Shown piece after piece: positions 1-14,781 of a stretch of DNA of 64,000 bases (position 1 is its first letter; each line of letters starts with the position of its first letter). The notes below the pieces were generated by a model, which saw only the letters and a list, made by a program, of their open reading frames with translations, was not told the DNA's origin and ran no database searches. Position numbers and translations under genes: made by a program. The DNA is from Allacma fusca (taxonomy: Eukaryota; Arthropoda; Collembola; Symphypleona; Sminthuridae), in the NCBI GenBank assembly GCA_947179485.1, contig OX359249.1:6014001-6078000 (forward strand). Reading direction: 5' to 3'.

Positions 1-699
1 AAGAAGTCATAATATGAAGGTTTTAGTGTCAACCTCAGAACCACTAACAACCAGATACATGGAGATACTTACGGTACTTGGAGAGGAGGAAGTTTTTAAT
101 CATACTCATTTTCTGCAGGAGGATCTATCTAGTAGGGACATATGTACGTATATATACATATGGGCTGGGCGTATGTACGTGTACCTCAGTGTGTTGGGTA
201 CTGGGAGGGCATTAAAATGCATTTGAATGAGAGTCGTTATATAGGAAGAAGGTTTACAAACAATCTCTCTCTCTCTCTCTCCTTCCATACACGAGAGAAT
301 AAGGGAGGATAGCCATAAGGAAGTCACGCTGAAGATACGCTAGAAAATGACGTCAGCTTTACTACTACACAACGGAATTCATGTGGAGACTCCCTCCCTC
401 CGTTCATGATACAGTAATTTTTCCCAACCACTACTACACCAACTCCAAACTACAACAACATTATAAAATCCTATCTCTCCTGGCTTTGGGTTAATGTAAT
501 ACACACTTCATTTACTCCTTGAGTACCTAATTTCAGGAGTTTGATCATATGGTGATGGTGGGGAGAAGTAAGTATCCCACAATAATAACAAAAAAAAATT
601 GAAATAAATCCAATCCTTTTATTACGTAAAATCCCAATACTAATTTGGATTAATTCTCAACTCTCAGACCCACTCATACCATTACAGAGACAGACACTG

Positions 700-729
700 A
701 CGTTCACATTACGTTCACATTACGTTCAG
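700..729. repeat. 11-bp tandem repeat
   Basis: Two and a half copies of ACGTTCACATT. It lies in the non-coding left flank. Confidence 0.7.
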
Positions 730-2964
730 AGCCCCACACTCTCGGAACATAGGGCACAGTCCACTTGTGAGTTTCTCTTTTGTAAACAGATGCCAATTAA
801 CTGTAATTACATACTTAATCCCCATTACATTACCCATACATTTCCGTTTGGGCTCACCTTCCAGCTGTAGTGCTGATGTGGTGGAGCTAGATGCAAAATG
901 TGCAATTACTACAAGGGTACTAATACGTCTTCCATTCGGATACTTACTCAGCCCCGCTGTAGCTATTTACATAAACACATTCAACGTAAACACCCAGAGA
1001 TGAATGAATGGGATAAGTCTGTACATGTACCTAGGCTCTATTGAGAGGGATGAGATTGTAATAAAAATTGTTATCCTGTATTGTGGTAAACCTGCTATGT
1101 TCAATGATTGTCTCTCTCTCTCTCTCTATCCTCTCTCTCTCTATCTGTCAATCACATGAACACGTAGGTGTCTGTTCTACTGACGTCACAAGCCCCACGT
1201 CATTGGTATCCACACACACACACACACTCACATTCACAAACAATTGAACCCACAGACTTTTTAAAATCACATAAAAATCCTCCCATAAGCTCACCACACA
1301 TATACACACATTGACTCTCATAAGTGTATACACAGAACTATACACAATTCCTCCCAGTTTACATAAGGACACGGATAATAGGAAAAGTCATTCAAGCAGC
1401 AAATACATGTCGATATCTTATGTGGTGCAGCAAGGCTATGAATAAGAATAGCTCTTAAACTTTACAATGGCAATAAAAATCATATCAATGACAATTACTC
1501 AATACTCAACGACACAATGGGCCACGAAAGGTACTGTATCTCTCACTTTGCATCTGTATCACATGTACTTCCCATCCCTACCAAGTAGGTACATATCCCA
1601 TGTAAACAAATGATAATCATCCAGGCATTTTGACAGACTGCACTACCAGCACACTCACACACTGTCCAACTATTTAAAAAAAAATAATAGCGTTCAAGCT
1701 AACTATCTATATGTACTCCGTACTCATTGAACTGTGAAACTATGTATATATAGCATTAGAAATATGGTAGCTAAAATTTACCAAACATTTTATCCTTGTG
1801 AAAATTTTCTAAGGCTTACAGTTTATTTACCTATGTATAGTGTACAACTCGTATTTCCTACTAAGCCCTCCCCATCAGCTTCACATTGTCCGTAACTACC
1901 AACGATAAAAATTCCAGCTCGTCAGCACATTTCCTCGTAAGTTTTACTATAAAATAATTCTCAAAAACTTCTCTCCAACCTATACATATATCCTCCCATT
2001 TATTATCCTTCTACAATTTCCATTACGGACATCAACTACACTGAATTACCAAGGGCTCGACCGATATGGCTAATGTAGTGTTTACACTTGAGTGAGGAGC
2101 AGTAAGAACGCTATTAAGGAACTGTCAATAACAAAAACAATAATCCCAAGAATAATTATTTCAATTTTGAGGAAGTTACATAGTCTTTTAAAGAGAATTT
2201 CTCCGATGAATTTCCATGGATGTGAGCAACCTTTAATGACAGTCATCATCAGAAATCTTGTCACTATATAGGTAAATATATACTTATATCTATTATATAT
2301 ACATATATATTGGGTGGATTTCACCATGAGATCGCAAATGAGCTGATTCAATGGAGAGACGTGAATTTACATCCATACCTATGCACACACCGAGACATAT
2401 GCACCTATTTAATTCATTTGGATAAATGGAGGGCCGAAGAAAGGGGGGCTCGTTATAAAAGAATGTATAGGTCTGTGTGTGTGTGTGTCTGTGTATGTAT
2501 GTGTCTGTGTACAGACTCATTATGCTACGAATACTTGAAAGGAGGCTTAAAAGTCTCAATCTGAAAGTCACAGTAAGCGTGTGAGAAAATGTGTACACTC
2601 TAAAAAGAAATATGTCTGCAATAGTTCTATTGGGTAGTCTTGAGGAATGCAGCAAACATGCAGAAATTTGCAATTATTGTATTTTATAATGATTTATATA
2701 CAATGAACCTACTGCAGAAGACGTGCAGTCTATGTACACATATGTAGGTTCATACTCCCTCCTCCCAGCCCTATATGAATGCCGATGTACTCAAGTGATA
2801 GTTCTAGGCCTGCGGTAAAGTATGTAGTAATGTTGCAGCTAAACTGAATGAGTTGTAGTTTTTTGTAAAGGGAAAGCTATCGTCAGAAGCGGCTGACTGT
2901 AGGTTACGTTTCTGCGTCGTATTCTGACCTCAATAATATTAAGCACGCAGGTATACAGGTAAAG

Positions 2965-2965
<1 letters not shown>

Positions 2966-2995
<30 letters not shown>

Positions 2996-3014
2996 GCAGG
3001 CAGGCAGGTAGGTA
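2966..3014. repeat. (GA)n followed by (GGCA)n
   Basis: A (GA)n run of about 30 bases changes directly into GGCAGGCAGGCAGGTAGGTA, so it is a compound microsatellite. Confidence 0.9.
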
Positions 3015-3379
3015 AATACTGGTAATAGTGAGAGAGAGAGAGAGACATATGTACATGGACTTGGTACCTGTGTATAACAGTTGGTGCTGAACACAGTACA
3101 ACACTCAGATTCTCACTGCATAAAAGTTCACATTCCTAAAACTTCACGTTAGTTAATAGGAAAATATAAAAGTTACTTTCCTACTTGTGTCTATATAGTT
3201 TATACGTGGAGAGTTGGGCTTTGAGTAAGAAATCCCCCTTTCTTATATGTACATTGCCTGGGATGATTATGATGCTGTGCTTACACATTCCATTACATGA
3301 AGCAAGTAACTGTTCTTTTTGCTTTCTGTTCTTCTCATTGCACACATAGACAGACACACATCACGTACATACATATCTA

Positions 3380-3425
3380 CAGACAGACAGACAGACACAT
3401 ACATACATACATACATACACACACA
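3380..3425. repeat. (CAGA)n-(CATA)n compound microsatellite
   Basis: Four CAGA units followed by about five CATA units and a short CA run. Confidence 0.9.
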
Positions 3426-3603
3426 CTCTCAGGAATTACCAATTTCTCTTGCAAGTTTATATCTATACGTATATGCTCACTGATTCATTTCGCCTTTTTT
3501 ACAATCCACGACATCGCTGGTGTAGAGTCTCTTTAATCTAGCACGCCTATCCCCAACGTGTGTAAAAGCCAACGTTCCCTGTAGTTCTGCAATCTATCCT
3601 TGT

Positions 3604-3604
<1 letters not shown>

Positions 3605-3636
<32 letters not shown>
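3605..3636. repeat. (CT)n microsatellite
   Basis: Uninterrupted CT dinucleotides over about 32 bases. Confidence 0.9.
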
Positions 3637-3638
<2 letters not shown>

Positions 3639-5030
3639 CCTCTCTCTCTAAATTCCACAGGATTTTATCTCCCCACATCTTTCACATCAAGATCACTGAA
3701 TCGATGATTAAGATTTCAAAACATAACCCTTATTTACAGTTACTTCAGATGAAACTGTACATATGTATTTATACTGCTCCATACATTTGTATCTATGTGT
3801 ACATACATATACTGCCTTCAAAAAAATATATTTACACACAGATCCTGGCCTGCCTATTTGAATTTTTGAATTCCATCAGAGTCCAAGAAGACTCATGAGC
3901 TGCTGTCTCAACTATAGAGTCAGATTGAGACAGCTCAAAGTCTGAGGGAGGTAGTAAAAAAAATTTGATAGCTCTTTCATAGTCCATGGTTTAAGCTTTA
4001 GTGTAAAAATGGCCAAAAATTAAGCAACTATGAATTAAGAGCTCATATGGGGAAGGGATGTCATCCCACCCATATAGACCTATCTCTGCACAGATTTAAA
4101 TAATAATAGTTCAATTTAATAAAGACACGCTGAAAGCTAATTGACGGCGAAAGACGCATATGTGAAGTTAATGGGGTGCTCCAACTGCAAATTCACGCTC
4201 ACACTGTCAAAAGAATATAACCTCCAAGTGCAGTTGATAATTACAATTTTAAAAAATCAACTTGAGGGCATCCAATTTCCAATGTAATATACATAGGACT
4301 TAATATATAGGGAGGATCAAGTATACTATGGGAAAGTGCAGGTCCTTGCAGTCCGTCCAGCACACAATGAAGATGTTTCAATCTCGTTGGACGAGCCAAT
4401 GAAAAGTCCTTGTGCCTTACCACGGAAATCATGACATAATGACATGATCCATCAGTGTACATCATTTTCCATCTGCGACGCATAACATGTGCAAGTATAG
4501 GCCTACATAAGGGATCATCATAGGAGTAGATGACTGTAGAAAGAGAGAGAGAGAGAGAGAGAGAGGAGTCAAAAATAAAAGCACAGGCGGAAATTCTATT
4601 CTCATGTCGTGTCACACGTAAAGCTAGGACTCTCTGTATAGCTTATGCACCAACCTACTTAATTTCATAATATAATTCCACCTTTCCATTATTCCTAACC
4701 TTCTGGATTTTTTTTTGGGGCTAGCCAAAACTTATCCAATTTTCACTTTCAAATGCTTCCCTAAATAATCCTGGCATATACATACATACATTCCATTATA
4801 ACTTCATACACTTCTACTAGCTCTATCATTGTTCTCCCCGTAGGAAAAAAAATTGTACGTAAATAGTATTATTAACAGACTTGTTCAATTTCAGGGAATT
4901 TTATTTAAAATTTTTTCCTCAAGGCTCCTACTATCGAGATTTGGCATATACAGAAATGTAACAGTTTTTCTATTAGAGAAAAATTCATGTCATTCTTCCA
5001 CTTATATAAAATTAAATTTACAAGAGAAGC

Positions 5031-5076
5031 AGTAGTAGAAGTAGTAGTAGTAGTAGCAGCAGCAGCAGCAACAGCA
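5031..5076. repeat. (AGT)n-(AGC)n trinucleotide repeat
   Basis: About seven AGT-type and five AGC-type units. The open frames crossing it are repeat-driven. Confidence 0.85.
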
Positions 5077-5661
5077 GTTACACATTGAACCATTAACAAG
5101 TTTCATTGAAAGAGTTACATTGACAAAGGTATGTAGAACAGACTTCAATTTGATGTGTAGGATTGGCTAAGTTAGGGAAATAAATAAGATTGAAGAATGA
5201 ATACGCAGCAGGGATAACTGTGCATATGTATACACAACTTATGGGGATGTGTACGGTGAACTAGGCTAGACGTAGGAAAACACAACAATACTATTATTTC
5301 CCACACCTTCCTTCAACATATACACATATACCTCCGCTACGGTCTCAACTCCTTTTCTTGATGCTTTCAAGTCCCAGTACTATGTTTATATGGATATTGC
5401 AAAGTGTGCATACATTTTAAATTTCTCCCATGGCTCACACTCCGCTTGTTGTGTTTTTCTTTGATAAAAGTAAAGGCGGCAGTGATTCTTTGTGAACTTC
5501 TTTTCTAAAGTCTACTACACAGTACACTCACACATACACACACACACACACATATAGACAACAACTCATTATAAAGGCTTACACATGCATATAACTACAA
5601 CATAAGTTAACCAGTTATCGTCACGCTTCTACTTCGTGCACTTCTTACGCCATATGAAATT

Positions 5662-5662
<1 letters not shown>

Positions 5663-5693
<31 letters not shown>
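5663..5693. repeat. (GA)n microsatellite
   Basis: Uninterrupted GA dinucleotides over about 30 bases, followed by imperfect copies. Confidence 0.9.
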
Positions 5694-5695
<2 letters not shown>

Positions 5696-5906
5696 AGAGA
5701 CAGAGAGAGGTGAGAGGAGTTTTTACCTGCATCTAGGTAGCAATGTATGACTACTGTAGAGATATGTAATTATATGTATATATAGTCACTGTACTCATAG
5801 CTGGGATTCCCTTTAAAATTCAAATCTAACATGACTTTATTATGCATGCACCCTTACTATAATATCCTCTTCTTCCCTTCTTTAATGTTATTGTATTTTT
5901 TATAAC

Positions 5907-5939
<33 letters not shown>

Positions 5940-5946
5940 TCTCTTT
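5907..5946. repeat. (CT)n microsatellite
   Basis: CT repeat with one GT interruption. Confidence 0.9.
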
Positions 5947-7427
5947 CTGTGTCTCTTTAAACTACGTGTTGTGCATCATACAGACAGAGCATGATTCCCA
6001 GCCAATGTTTCCATCAACGCCAACTTTTTAAAAAGCCACGATAAAGGCGTAATTCACCTTTTGGGTGGGTAAAGTCCACTAATAATAACAATAATAGTGA
6101 TAATAGTATAATCACAATAGCCACAACAATCCCTGTATACATACTTATTTTTAAACATTATTTTACCACCCTATCTAATTCTGTGTCAAGGGATAGACAG
6201 TGAGACCATCTGCTCAAGTAGTGTGCCTACATTGTATGTATGTATGTATGTATGTACGTGTAATATGTGTATCTATATGTTCTTCTGCGAATACATCTGT
6301 AATATAGCATTCCCAACAATTTTCTATGTAGTTCAATGCAGTCTTAATAGATAGTATGTACAAGCCTCATCAGCACAGTTACAAAGCACTACCTTCCCTT
6401 TGCAGAAGATCTTGAACCAAATATCAAGGATTTTTCCCCAACAGAAAATGATCAAAAGTCAGGAGCCATAGCGGGGCGTACGGATTTCATAACTGGAAAC
6501 TCATGGCCCTCACCATCATCATCATGCCAACACTTAACTATATAGTACATTTATGGGTAGATATATATATATTGTAGATAAATAGATAGATATATATTAT
6601 AAATATATGTAGACAAGTGTGCAAAGCCCAGAGCCAATTATCACTGTATCCATTACGGAAGTTACATGATCTTAACCTTTCGTATAATTTTCTAGCAATT
6701 AAATCCTTCCCATTGATATTTCCTTACAAGAGTACTATTTATTATGCACTCATAAAATTGGATGAGCAATATGTCCATTAGTACAGTAGTCCCAAGTAGA
6801 TTTCACTGGAGTCAATTTCCCCGCCCCACATTTGATAAAATACAGGGATTTTTTTCCCATGCAACAGCACTGGATTTCTCAATCCTTCCTACTTTATTTT
6901 TTCCTTCACTTGAACATGCATAGATAATAAATCCAGGGGGAAAAAATCCAAGAACAATAATGCTAACCAAACCTTGTAATTACATTAGAAAGATAAGGCT
7001 TCCTTAGAGGAACAAGTTGATTCATAAACTTTTCCATTTGATCCAAAAAACAATGTCTTGCACAATAGCCCTCTATCTCCCAATGTACTGCAATCAAGAG
7101 TTGGAACGTCGTAGTATAGAATTTTCCCTCAAATCGCCACACACACACAAACACACGTCAAGTCATGTATACAAAAGAGTCATTTCTCCATAGAGAGACA
7201 TTTCATAGGATCCCACTTTCAGATCCAACACACACATACAAACACAAAACAGACATTACATATGATGATGGAGTTTATATTTGTACATATGCACCTTAAC
7301 ATGAGCGTTGCTCTCGAAGCAGTGTGTGTAATCACAGACGTATCTCTTTATCTCACCAGAGAAAAAGAGGAAGGGAGGTGAGAGAAGAATAATAATAATA
7401 AAAGAATAATAGAAAGAACAAGCTTAC

Positions 7428-7527
7428 CGTCAAAGTCTGTGTATAAGGAGTCTCTCATGATTGCGCCAGACCCAAAGTCAATCAACTTCAGACTATGTGA
7501 CTTTGCATCCACAAGAATGTTCTCATC
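7428..7527 (-). CDS. PIM: PIM kinase exon: DFG motif
   Basis: The 100-bp exon begins GAT GAG AAC ([19 protein letters not shown]) directly after HRDIK, matching the PIM consensus HRDIKDENILID. It continues through [18 protein letters not shown]. The acceptor is TTGCAG (7530-7528) and the donor GTAAGC (7427-7422), leaving phase 1. It supplies the metal-binding DFG Asp and the start of the activation segment. This is the last kinase exon inside the window. Confidence 0.94.
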
Positions 7528-10500
7528 CTGCAATAATAATTGTAAACATATAAGTATATAGGAAAATTCAGTACATGACAGTGGTTGGAAGCACCACAAT
7601 TAGGACACATTTACAAGCAATCATAAAATTGTAAACCCAAGAGAAAATTAATTCAATGGAGGATTTCACACATCAACAACTAATGCATGGGACTTTAATT
7701 CCCCAGTAATTCTTCAAATTTTGGCATCAATTTACAGCACATTCCCTCCACACTCCTAATTACTACAACCATACTCCTCATAATAATAATAACAGGGGCT
7801 ATATTGGAAGATCCATCAACCTTGCAAAATTCCATTCACAGACCCGAGCTCCCAGTGTAATTCTCATAATACTGAGGGAGTACGTCATAATCATACTAAT
7901 AATAAAATCTAAAAGGAATCATTCCACTTGAGAAGTGTGCTTTAAACGATGCGAACGGCCAGGGAAATTATTTTACGCTCATTGAGTGGCAAATCACTAT
8001 TTAGTCCTACTATACACGGACATATGTTCAAGACAGGCATGGGAGATAAAATAGGATTTCATCATGTGGAGTGGGGATGGAGAGAGAGAGAGACAGAGAG
8101 AGAGAGAGAGTCAGTAGAAACTTGGATGGAACATAACAATGAAATGAATGAAAAGGTAATATTACGTGAGGTGGAAAATCAGAGCGGAAATAGTAATGCC
8201 CTTGCCCAGAGGACGCCGACATTTAATTATCTATCACTCTTGAAGTAGCAACTCTCTACACTCTTATATTGCTAAATGCATGTATATTTTGTAGCGTACT
8301 TTTTTTTCTTTATATGTGTACATGGGAGCCTCCGACTCTCCAACTCCTTTTAAAACCGCACTTCCGTAACTATATACTATTACAGGGTGAGAAGTACACA
8401 CATTATGTAGTAATGGGCGGGTTTCAATTCACTACTCACTCTCCGACAGAGTCCTCGTAATAATACACACTGTCCGAGGAGAGGCCAACAGGAATTAAAT
8501 AGCTTTAACTGATACCCTCACACAATCAATTCAGGGATCATAGCATCGCTTATAAGATACCATCACCTATATCCACAATTCATCCCATTATACCCATAGA
8601 ACTACTGCCTTCCAATAATCCATCTACGTATGTACTGTCCCTACCTGGACTTGATAGTATATATTCCTTCCTATCAAATCCTACCTACATCCCCCTCGAG
8701 TGTGTGCCTTATAGTCAATAGGAATAATAACAACAAACAAGAGTGTTAATGCAACTAGTCAACATTGTCTGCTTGCAAAAAAAAAATATATATACACAGG
8801 ACAAGTTACACAGCAGTAAACGTGACGCAACTCTGAACTTCTGTAGCCCAGGGGTGACTAAAAGATGAGTTTCGATGAAGAGAATAATTATAAAAACAAA
8901 ACTTTGTTATTCCAGCTATTTGTTATTGTTGTTGTTGTTCTTTGATATTGTCAATGTTAAATTGTACATAAATGTAGGTATACTTATATATATGTATGAG
9001 AGTAAACTACTTTGAGAAAAATATGGGTTCAAAGGTGAGAGTGTCATGGATCTGACGTGCTACAAGCTACAAGCCTCATAGCTACTCTGAACAGTACTGA
9101 CCAGCATACAAACACATGTTTACCTCCTACACTCCTATACCATCCACCATCCTTAACAAGAGTAAATACATACAATTATAAACAGTCCCTGCCTTTTGGA
9201 AACTAATGGATTTAACTGTGTGACGAGGGTAATTACACGCCATCACTGTACTAATCATTATAACTCTGATCAGGCCTACACAAACATCCCAGGAACAACA
9301 AAACAGGACACACATACATATACATATCTATATATATAATTATATACATACATAAATACATACAAGGACTCCTTGTTATTAAATTGGAATTATTACAGCC
9401 TTAATTACAGGTTGGTCCTATTGACAAGTCCGGACTTTATAATTACAGCGCAATATCTATTTACCCTTCACATACTATTTTATATGTTCTGTACATATAA
9501 AATAGAGTACAGATTCTGTACAGAGGGAAAAAATGAAATGAGATTAATTTCCGTGGATTTTACATCATGGACTCTGGATATGGATGGATTTCACTATTAT
9601 TATTACATCGAACGGGAGATCCCTCGTCGCACTTGTTGAATAGACAAATGGAAGGGCCTTATCAACAAGCTGTTATTATTAGTGGAGCTGTTCTCCTCAC
9701 ACCAAAAGGTTATCGTATTTCACTTTCATTCACTTTTGGCTGTCTTTAGACTCTCAAAGGAGGAGGAGTAGTAATAGCAAGAGTAGTAATAATAATATTA
9801 ATAATATGTATGCAGTAGTAAATATTCACTTATGCATAATTATATTAGCTCCGGAAGAAAGGAAAGGCAGGCACACATTCACACACACACACACATACAC
9901 AGTCTCACACACAAACTGTGTGTTGTAAGCTTGTATGTGTGTGTGTGTGTGTATGTGTCTGTGTCTGTGGTTGTCATCTTGAATGAAGAAGTTAATCCTT
10001 CAGTTTTTCTTGCTCAATAGCCATAATTATTTCGATAATTACTGAAGGAGTGGAGAGACTTTTCAGTTTCTATAACTCCTCATTAATCGTGGAGGAGATG
10101 GCATAAAAGGGAGACTCAAGTGCATCCACAAAAATTATCCACTCCTTCACAAGAAAGTTTGACTTGTGACAAAAAAAAGAGCTGGAGACTTTTGAACATT
10201 TAATATGTAACTGACATATGGAAGCTATAAGTATAATAATTATATACTTATAGGAGGTTTTTGCATTGAGAGAGCTCAAAGCACTCGAGAATCCTTAAGA
10301 GAGCAAAAGTTTCCTTTCAAACATTTCCTGCCTCTCTTTATTAGGTTCTCTTTGACAAAATATTGGTCCCACTCTCTTTCTATCCCTTCAGAGGTTTTAC
10401 AAGATATTTTTCTACTAATAATTCATACTTTGGATATATATACTTACATTTATAAGTATAAGTACGTCCTTATTGAATTTATCCTCCCAAGGCTGATTCA

Positions 10501-11337
10501 AACCAACAGTAATTTACTGTATACATAGTTAGAAAAAGTTCCATAATTTGAATTACATTTTATATCCACGTGGACGTGCTATACATCCATGCAATATATG
10601 CATCCATCCATACACAGATAGATAGAGCATGAGCGGGGGAATGGGTTACGCTCAACTTTCCACTCATAGCAGGGTGCCTCAATGTTCCTGTCAACGTGCA
10701 GTTTTATTAAAGCGATTCCATCCTCAAGCTTCTCTCTAATCACTAAATTATCAGGAGCACACATAATTATGCGACCACACATATCCCCCCGTCAGTATGC
10801 GAAGCCTCCTCCAGCATCACACTCTTGCGGTAATGTGGATCCACGTGGAGACGGTTAGTTAGCTTTTACTGAGAATGCAGGAGGATATGTGCCTCTGAAA
10901 TCCTCCTAGCCCCTAACGAGAGCCATCACATGCCTTATATTTGTCCATGTGCCTCTACATAATTACCCCGACACATAAATTATAGACGTGCACACACATA
11001 CATACAAAACTAAAACACACGCACACACACACACAAACACATACACACGCGTGCATACCAATGATTCCGCTGAAAATCCGCAACTGATTTTTCCTCATCG
11101 TCAACATTTATCTATGTATATCTCGGAAAAAGTTGACTGGGAGGAAATACTTGTACTTCAATTTATATAACTATAGTCTTTTGAATGAACGTAATTTTCA
11201 GGAAATATAGTCAAGACGTTGTGGTTTCAAAGGGAATACCACAGCGGCTGAGTTCCACGGATATGTACTTAATTAAGTATTCTGGAGAAAGGAAACTGGG
11301 GAAAAACCATATCAAGCAAATCCCAGAGTGTGTGTGT

Positions 11338-11369
<32 letters not shown>

Positions 11370-14300
11370 CAAGTCTCTAAATGTCTCTCTCTCTCTCTCT
11401 TACACCAATGACGTTCGTGGTGATGGTTGTTCACTGGAATTCTGGGGAATCCTGTCATTACCGCTCTTTACACGGTCCTGATAATTCCACTAAAATTAGT
11501 TTCACATTAGCATTAGTTAACAATTAAGTAGCAGACAGGCACGAGGAGTGATGAGAGCCTGGTCAAAAGTCCAGAGAATACATGTAACCACCAATGATAT
11601 AACTTCCAGGGAATTTTTCTAATGTTCTTCAAACCAATTACAACTGCTTGACTCCTCTCATCTTAAACTTGGCCTCGCATGAGACCAGCTCATCGTCATC
11701 ATACTGTGAACTGTATTATTCCCACACGCTACTTTACTAAAATATATATGTAGTACCTTGAGACCATACTAGAACGTAACATCCAATGTGTACACAAGGA
11801 ATTACCAGTTTACAATAAGCTATAAGACAATTTCTCGTACTCTGACAGCCCAGACTGTTTACATACTGACAGACTGTAACCTTTAAAATTCTATACTTAC
11901 TGTATACATAGGGTATGCAGGATTTCAATCAAAAGAAATACTGTAAAAAAAAAATCCTGTCATCCTGTCTTGCCATTATAAAAAGCTGAGGTTCGAGTTC
12001 TACTGAGGAATGCTTAGACTTCGGATTTCTCCGTAACAAAGCCACAATCGGAGTTTTATATGACAATGTGCCAGGTCGAGCTACGTCCATAGGAGTCACT
12101 TGTGAGATGACAGTGGAACAATAAAATAGCAAATGAAAATCCCTGAGTTTTCTGGAAATCCGAAGTCTCACTTCCATTATCATTACAGTGGGCAGGGAGT
12201 CAAGGAGCTGGGATGTAGAAGACTGTGAAGGTACAGGAGGAGGAGGAGGAAGAAGAAGAGAAGGAAAAAAAAGAGCGAGAAAATGCAACGAAGGATGAAT
12301 GAGTAGGGATGGATGATACCGTCATAAAAACTTAACCTAAAAGTTGTCCTGAGCCAAAAAGGAGAGAAAAGAGTCTCTATGGGTTTTTATATGAGCATAT
12401 CTGGGAGTGAGTGTTAGAGGGGATGTACTGAGCCATGTCTTGTTCATGCCATCATCAGATCGAATAAAGCACATAAAATAAAAGGGTCATAAATAAGACT
12501 TGTATTGAACTCTCCGTCCTTACTTTAATGTCTCGGTGAACGACACCCGCTTTATGGCAAAGGATGAGAGTATCAATGATCTGACGGAAGAAGCATCGAG
12601 CCACTTCCTCGTCCAAAATCCCTTTCTCTGTGATATAGTCAAACAAATCTTTGACAGGTTCGGGTCTCTCCATAATGATGATGAAACTGTCGTTTCTTTC
12701 GTAGTAGTCCAGAAGCTTGATAACTCCTTCAATGTGGGACACTTTTCGAAGGAGGCATACTTCCAAGGGAACTTTGTGACCGCTCATCTATTCAAAAATA
12801 AAACAACACATTTAATTATTAATCACATTTAAAGGACATTTCCTCAATTTAATTGATTTCCATCTTATTTTATATCTACTCCACTTTTTATTTTATTTCT
12901 AAGAACTCCAAGCACTTCCATATGTAAATCCCATCCCCACCAATAATGACGACACACCATAAATATTTTCCTCATGTCCAAATATAATTATGTATTCACG
13001 AGTCTCCTCCAATCCCAAACCCCCATAAAAAAAATTACACAAAACGGCAATGATTTAGAAAGGATAAGAAAACAATTCATTGGTCATTGGATTATGTACC
13101 TACAACCAGTCTCCGTCGGAGAGTTTAAGTACCAGCGTTCATTGGAATATCTATACATCATCGTCCATTGGATCCTGTACACCGTACCAGATTTTACCAG
13201 ACTAAAGTGAATTGATTCTTAATTAAAGCAGTCCAACTGTACAGGTCAATTTGTGAAGCAAGTAGTGTGTTCAACATATATAATATGTATGTCTCCACAA
13301 CAATTATTCCTCCTTATGATTTCTCTTAAACACACTACTACTACTATATCTACCTTTACCCATATAATTACACATGAAAAAGTAAGTGGCCTCTACACAT
13401 CCCTATAGGCAGGACACCTTCTAGCAATTAACCTCAAAGTTCCTCACTGCACTTTCTTAGGAAATAGCTTACGTAATAAGGACATAATTAGCATTTCACA
13501 AAAACAGTCGCTCACACTAATGTCGTAAACATATTGATTAGTCATATGCTTCAGCCTTCATCCGTACCACTCTAATCCAATTGCATCTGAACCAGCCCAA
13601 ATCCTTAGCCCTGGCAAATATGAGTACTGTAGATAGCCTCCACACCGAACCAGTAGTGGAGAGGTGTGGTGTGAGTAGTAAATATAATTATTATTGTCAT
13701 AAATACGTACGGCCGGACAGTTGGGAAATCCCGATCAGTTCCTCCACACTCTCACAGATTATAAAATTCCATGCACCATCCATAAACCATACTGTATACA
13801 TCATGTGTTTACAACGACCTGAGAAGATAATATCATGGCTCTGTGAGAGTCTCTCTCAAAGACACATACATACATACATATTTACATACACCATGATCAA
13901 CTCTTTCCGACTCCTACAATAATACAGAGTGAGGTCTTGAGATAGTACAGGGCTGGAGCAACCAAAAATAAAACCATTGGTAATGCTCGAAGCTTGATGA
14001 CATTGGTGATTCATTGCCATATCCACGAGAAAAATTCCATCGACAGATTCCTCAGTTCCAGTCACCACTTTAAGCTTCGACATTTGTCAGGCTCCATCCT
14101 ATATTATTCCTATATATTTGCTACAGAGCCCTGGAAGGCACACTTATCACTTGAACCAAATACTTGAGGAGTTCTTCATCTCCCACCAATAAGTATCTAT
14201 CTACCCCGGCCCATCAAATACAAGTATAAGTATACAAGTATCACACAGACACAACCAGACCCCAATACTTGGGCTACTTTGTCTCTGCTCCTAATATGTG

Positions 14301-14736
14301 GAGGCAGACGTAGACCCTGCTCTTGCTCCTTCTTACCACAACTGAGTATATACAGACATGAGTAACTACCTACTGATCATCCACACAGTTGTATCTATTC
14401 CTGCCCTTCCCGTCTGCAAAATGAGATACAAAATCTCATAATACATCCGAGGATCTATCTATGGCCTTTTGTATGTATTGGGGGGAGTGTGCAACTTAGG
14501 ATTTTTTGGCCGTTCCAAAGGCACATTCCTGGACCATGTACTCATTGAGAGGGAAGTGACAGGAAGAGACGTCATCAGTGGAGATCAATATGTTCATAAA
14601 AGTAGCAAATAGTATAAGTGTAGAAGTAAGTGCTAGAAGAGCGTTAAGCTAAGGATGGGAGCAAGAGTAAACTATCTCCAAAAGCAAATACCGACGAAAT
14701 GAATGACTCAACTTATTGTGAGGTGGGCAAAGTCTG

Positions 14737-14781
<45 letters not shown>

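Larger units (their letters stand above)
1..7427. other. Non-coding: PIM intron or 3' flank
   Basis: No gene recognised. The next PIM exon was searched for on the minus strand and not found, so this is probably intron. It is rich in microsatellites, with (CT)n, (GA)n, (CA)n, (CAGA)n, (CATA)n and (AGT/AGC)n. A tiny splice-bounded segment at 71-112 is noted under rejected items. Confidence 0.6.
7528..12523 (-). other. PIM intron, 5.0 kb
   Basis: It lies between the DFG and hinge exons. It contains (GA)n at 8079-8110, a (CA)n...(GT)n pair at 9870-9955, a (GA)n...(CT)n pair at 11342-11400, and an AT-rich hairpin at 10225-10253. A 119-codon minus-strand open frame (11929-12288) with a PPPPP run matches nothing I know. 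Confidence 0.75.

Noticed and set aside
71..112. Tiny minus-strand exon (MSMIKNFLLSKY) between CTGCAG and GTAAGT
   Set aside because: Splice sites look good, but it cannot be the next PIM exon because that phase hits a stop. There is no other context to support a 40-bp exon.
11985..12010. GGTTCGAGTTC resembling a tRNA T arm (plus)
   Set aside because: No A box or acceptor stem at the right distance.
11929..12288. 119-codon minus-strand frame in a PIM intron
   Set aside because: The proline run comes from a GGA repeat, there is no recognised domain, and it lies within the intron of a gene on the same strand.
12536..12832. 98-codon plus-strand open frame
   Set aside because: It is the complement of the PIM hinge exon, whose minus-strand reading matches the kinase family exactly.
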